Assembly: GCA_046537875.1 (NCBI GenBank)
Contig: JBKHJZ010000174.1
Location: forward strand, 1 to 6,783
Direction of reading: 5' to 3'
From: JBKHJZ01 sp046537875
GTDB taxonomy: Bacteria; Actinomycetota; Acidimicrobiia; Acidimicrobiales; VFJN01
Length of the DNA: 6,783 nucleotides
Below the pieces are notes generated by a model, which was not told the origin of the DNA, did not search any database, and saw nothing but the letters and a program-made list of their open reading frames with translations. Made by a program: the position numbers and the translations under genes. Positions 4,044-6,783 of the stretch are shown here, piece after piece. Within the stretch, counting starts at the first letter, position 1. Every line of letters starts with the position of its first letter.

Positions 4044-5771
4044 GTGCTGGCACGGGTGAAGCAGGCATCCCACGACGTCGTCGCCCGGATCGATGAGCTG
4101 AAGCGCAATCGGACCGCAGGCCTCGTCCTCGAGCTCGATCTCACCGAGCCGCTGGTGGAGGGCGTCCCGCAGGATCCGCTGAGCGCGCTGCTCGCCCGTC
4201 ACCGCACGCCCGTGCACCAGCTGGTGGACGGGCTCCGCCGTGCGGCCCGCGACCACCGTGTCCGAGCGCTCGTGGTGAAGCTCGGCGGCTCGCGGGGCGC
4301 CCTGGCCCTGAGCCGATCCCAGCAGGTGCGCGAGGCGGTGCAGGAGCTCCGGGACCACGGCAAGCTGACGGTGGCATGGGCCGAGACGTTCGGTGAGCTC
4401 GGACGCGGCAGCGTCCCCTACCACCTCGCCACCGGGTTCGACGAGATCTGGCTCCAACCGTCGGGCGACGTGTCCCTCACGGGCGTGGCCGTCGAGGTTC
4501 CCTTCCTGCGCGGGGCACTCGACAGGGCGCAGGTCACACCGCAGGTCGGCCAGCGCCACGAGTACAAGAACGCCGCCAACATCTTCACCGAGCGGGGGTT
4601 CACCACCGCACACCGCGACGCGACCGAACGCCTCGTCCACTCGGTCATGGACCAGTTGGTGGCCGGGATCGCCGAGGGACGGGGCCTCGATCCGGGTGAC
4701 GTGCGGGGTCTGGTGGACCGCGCCCCGCTGCTCGCCACCGAGGCGCTCGAGGCCAGGCTCGTCGATCGACTCGGCTACCGCGACGAGGTCTACGCCGCGG
4801 CGCGGGACCGGGCGGGCGACGACTCGATCCTCCAGTACGTCGGCCGCTACCAGCGCGCGGCAACCACCCGCGCCACTCGTCCCGGCCGGCAGCCGCCCGA
4901 GATCGCGCTCATCCACGTGACCGGCCCCATCCACCTCGGGCGGAGCGCGCGCCGGCCGGTGAGCGGGCCGAGCGCCGGCTCGAACACGGTGTGCGCCGCG
5001 CTCCGCTCGGCGACCGAGGCCAGGAACGTCAAGGCCATCGTGCTGCGCGTCGACAGCCCGGGCGGCTCGTACGTCGCGTCCGACGCCATCTGGCGCCAGG
5101 TCTCGCTGACGCGCCGCGCCGGCACGCCGGTGGTCGTCTCGATGGGCGACGTGGCGGCGTCGGGCGGGTACTTCGTCTCGATGGGGGCAGATGCCATCGT
5201 GGCCGAACCGGCCACGATCACCGGCTCCATCGGCGTGGTCGGCGGCAAGGCGGTGGTGGACGGCCTCATCCAGCGGTTCGACGTGGCCCACGAAGCGGTG
5301 AGCGCGGGCGAGCACGCCCTGATGTTCTCGCCGCTCCGCGAGTTCAGCGAGGCCGAGTGGCGGCGGCTGGACGCCTGGCTCGACCGGATCTACGAGGACT
5401 TCACGGCCAAGGTGGCGGAGGGCCGCGGGCTGGCGCCGGGCCGGGTCGACGAGGTGGCACGGGGCAGGGTCTGGACCGGCTCCGACGCCGCAGAGCACGG
5501 CCTGGTCGACGAGCTCGGTGGCCTCGGCACCGCCCTGGACATCGCCCGGGAGCGGGCCAGCCTGGCTCCGCCGGCCCGCGTCGAGATGAAGATCCATCCC
5601 CGGGTGCCCCTCGTCGCCCGGCTGCGGCCCCCACGGTCGAGCGAAGACCCCGCCGCCGCCGCAGCGAGCGCCCCGTGGGAGGCGTGGGAGACGTTCGCCG
5701 GGCTCGCGGCCCGTCTGGGGCTGCCTGCCGCCGGGCCGCTCATGCTCCCCGGCGACTGGCGCCCGAGGTGA
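4044..5771 (+). CDS. sppA: Signal peptide peptidase SppA (protease IV), S49 family, double-domain type
   Basis: SppA cleaves leftover signal peptides and other membrane-associated peptides. The 575-residue protein has both halves of the 67K type. The N-terminal S49 domain (about 25-270) has WAETFGELGRGSVPYHLAT (112-130), QPSGDVSLTG (138-147) and the catalytic Lys175 in HEYKNAANIFTERGFT. The C-terminal S49 domain (about 285-500) has RVDSPGGS (335-342) and the nucleophile Ser373 in GDVAASGGYFVSMGADAIVA, then TGSIGV (393-398). The Lys-to-Ser distance is 198 residues, close to the 200 of E. coli SppA (K209/S409). E. coli SppA has an N-terminal transmembrane anchor; none is visible here, and the frame upstream of GTG 4044 has no start codon before a TGA at 3993. 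The C-terminal 50 residues include an Ala-rich linker and a short amphipathic stretch. The stop overlaps the start of the DNA polymerase gene, so the two are translationally coupled. Confidence 0.95.
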   Translation: MLARVKQASHDVVARIDELKRNRTAGLVLELDLTEPLVEGVPQDPLSALLARHRTPVHQLVDGLRRAARDHRVRALVVKLGGSRGALALSRSQQVREAVQELRDHGKLTVAWAETFGELGRGSVPYHLATGFDEIWLQPSGDVSLTGVAVEVPFLRGALDRAQVTPQVGQRHEYKNAANIFTERGFTTAHRDATERLVHSVMDQLVAGIAEGRGLDPGDVRGLVDRAPLLATEALEARLVDRLGYRDEVYAAARDRAGDDSILQYVGRYQRAATTRATRPGRQPPEIALIHVTGPIHLGRSARRPVSGPSAGSNTVCAALRSATEARNVKAIVLRVDSPGGSYVASDAIWRQVSLTRRAGTPVVVSMGDVAASGGYFVSMGADAIVAEPATITGSIGVVGGKAVVDGLIQRFDVAHEAVSAGEHALMFSPLREFSEAEWRRLDAWLDRIYEDFTAKVAEGRGLAPGRVDEVARGRVWTGSDAAEHGLVDELGGLGTALDIARERASLAPPARVEMKIHPRVPLVARLRPPRSSEDPAAAAASAPWEAWETFAGLAARLGLPAAGPLMLPGDWRPR

Positions 5772-6783
5772 CGTGGGTCCTCCACGTCGACCTCGACGAG
5801 TTCATCGCCGCGGTGGAGATCGCCCGGCGGCCGGAGCTGCGGGGCGTGCCGGTGGTCGTGGGCGGGGCAGGCGATCCCAGCCAGCGAGCGGTGGTCGCGA
5901 CCGCCTCGTACGCGGCGCGGGAGTTCGGGATCGAGTCCGGCATGCCCCTGCGGACCGCAGCCCGTCGGTGCCCGCACGCGGTGTTCCTCCCGTCCGACCC
6001 TCCCGCCTACGAGGCGGTCTCCGAGACCGTCATGGCCACGCTGCGCGGCTTCCCGGTGGTGGTCGAGGTGCTGGGCTGGGACGAGGCGTTCGTCGGCGCC
6101 GACACGTGTGATCCGGAAGCGCTGGCCGACCACATCCGGCGCGCCGTCGAGGACGAGACGGGCCTCTCGTGCTCGATCGGGATCGGCGACAACAAGCTGC
6201 GGGCCAAGCTGGCCACCGGGTTCGCCAAGCCGGCCGGCATCTACCGGCTCACCCGCCACAACTGGATGGAGGTGATGGGAGGCCGGTCCACCGAGGCCCT
6301 CTGGGGCATCGGGCGCAAGACGGCGACGAAGCTGGCCGAGGCAGGCATCACCACGGTCGCCGAGCTGGCGAGCGCCGAGCCGGCCCGGCTCGCGGCGCGG
6401 TTCGGCCCGACCATGGGGCCCTGGTACCGGGCGCTCGCGCTCGGCGCAGGGGACACCGCGGTGACGGCCGAGCCCCACGTGCCACGCTCACGCAGCCGCG
6501 AGACCACGTTCCAGGAGAACCTCACCGAGCGCGCCGACCTCGACGAGCAGGTGGGGCACCTCGCAGAGCGCGTGGCGCGCGATGTCTCCGAGGACGGGCG
6601 GCCCGTGATCCGGGTGGCCGTCAAGGTGCGGTTCGCACCGTTCTTCACCCAGACGCGCAGCCTCACCCTGCCGGCACCGACCCGCGAGCCCGCCGAGATC
6701 CGGCGTGCGGCGCTCGCAGCGCTGGACCGGTTCGAGCACGGCCGACCCGTCCGCCTCCTCGGTGTGCGGGCCGAGTTCGCCGA
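5768..6783 (+). CDS. dinB: Y-family DNA polymerase IV, DinB2 type with Ile at the steric gate; cut by window edge
   Basis: The frame is open for 338 codons from GTG 5768 to the right edge. Pol IV copies damaged templates without proofreading. Palm residues are seen: D8 in HVDLDEF, and D105-E106 in GWDEAF, the metal ligands. Finger residues SYAAREFGIESGMP (47-60), the GLSCSIGIGDNKLRAKLAT segment (132-150), a helix-hairpin-helix ALWGIGRKTATKLAEAGI (177-194) and a little-finger domain with RSRETTFQENL (242-252) follow. The whole matches, from memory, the mycobacterial DinB2/DinP subgroup more than E. coli DinB. Residue 13, aromatic (F13) in E. coli and blocking ribonucleotides, is Ile here. Mycobacterium smegmatis DinB2 has Leu at that place and is known to insert ribonucleotides readily, so loose sugar selection is expected. 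The likely length is about 345-360 residues, so only a few codons are missing. The GTGA overlap with sppA and lack of a clear ribosome binding site suggest translational coupling. Confidence 0.95.
   Translation, partial: MTWVLHVDLDEFIAAVEIARRPELRGVPVVVGGAGDPSQRAVVATASYAAREFGIESGMPLRTAARRCPHAVFLPSDPPAYEAVSETVMATLRGFPVVVEVLGWDEAFVGADTCDPEALADHIRRAVEDETGLSCSIGIGDNKLRAKLATGFAKPAGIYRLTRHNWMEVMGGRSTEALWGIGRKTATKLAEAGITTVAELASAEPARLAARFGPTMGPWYRALALGAGDTAVTAEPHVPRSRSRETTFQENLTERADLDEQVGHLAERVARDVSEDGRPVIRVAVKVRFAPFFTQTRSLTLPAPTREPAEIRRAALAALDRFEHGRPVRLLGVRAEFA

Noticed and set aside
3681..5597. A 638-codon open frame on the minus strand opposite the membrane protein gene and sppA
   Set aside because: It is antisense to a gene with intact S49 catalytic motifs, shows no domain and has the biased Arg/Gly/His/Asp-rich make-up of a GC-rich shadow frame. 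It also runs across the hairpin and the intergenic gap.
5390..6478. A 362-codon minus-strand frame
   Set aside because: It covers the sppA/dinB junction on the opposite strand, has no recognisable domain and shadow-type composition, while the plus strand is clearly coding.
1..6783. CRISPR array, tRNA, rRNA, insertion sequence or phage genes
   Set aside because: No regularly spaced repeats longer than the 21-bp coding repeat, no tRNA-like cloverleaf, and no transposase or integrase motifs were seen on either strand.

Overview
The window is GC-rich DNA (about 70% by eye) with strong G/C preference at third codon positions, frequent GTG starts and mostly TGA stops. These traits, with close resemblance to actinobacterial families (a mycobacterial DinB2-like polymerase and a mycobacterial-type SppA), point to a high-GC actinomycetote chromosome. 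The TAGCCT-type -10 boxes and a probable leaderless GTG gene would suit Acidimicrobiia or a related class, but that placement is an inference. No rRNA, tRNA, CRISPR array, transposase or phage gene was seen.

Left half (1-3540): a small metabolic or detoxification island built around a divergent promoter. On the minus strand lie an HxlR-family regulator (1688-1293) and, 261 bases downstream, a PF01494-type FAD-dependent oxidoreductase (1031 to the left edge, cut off at its C-terminus). On the plus strand, divergent from the regulator, a metallo-beta-lactamase-fold hydrolase (1788-2600) is followed after 4 bases by an alpha/beta hydrolase with a Cys in the nucleophile position (2605-3540). The 99-base regulator/hydrolase spacer holds two dyad symmetries that are candidate operators. 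The simplest reading is an HxlR-type Cys sensor controlling enzymes that oxidise and hydrolyse a small molecule. The substrate cannot be read from the sequence.

Middle (3541-4043): a short gene for a two-helix membrane protein with a charged tail made of four in-frame 7-residue repeats. It has its own -10-like box and a strong ribosome binding site, and is followed by a perfect 11-bp hairpin.

Right half (4044-6783): sppA, a full-length double-domain signal peptide peptidase with the catalytic Lys and Ser in place but no N-terminal membrane anchor, probably translated from a leaderless mRNA. It overlaps by 4 bases a Y-family DNA polymerase IV gene of the DinB2 type, cut by the right edge a few codons before its expected end. 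The polymerase carries Ile where canonical Pol IV has the aromatic steric gate, which predicts poor exclusion of ribonucleotides.

The two genes that run off the window edges (1-1031 minus and 5768-6783 plus) were translated by hand from the sequence; both are open throughout. The window contains no clearly new multi-gene system. The most noteworthy points are the steric-gate variant polymerase coupled to sppA, the HxlR-centred enzyme module with its dyad-rich promoter, and the repeat-tailed membrane protein.
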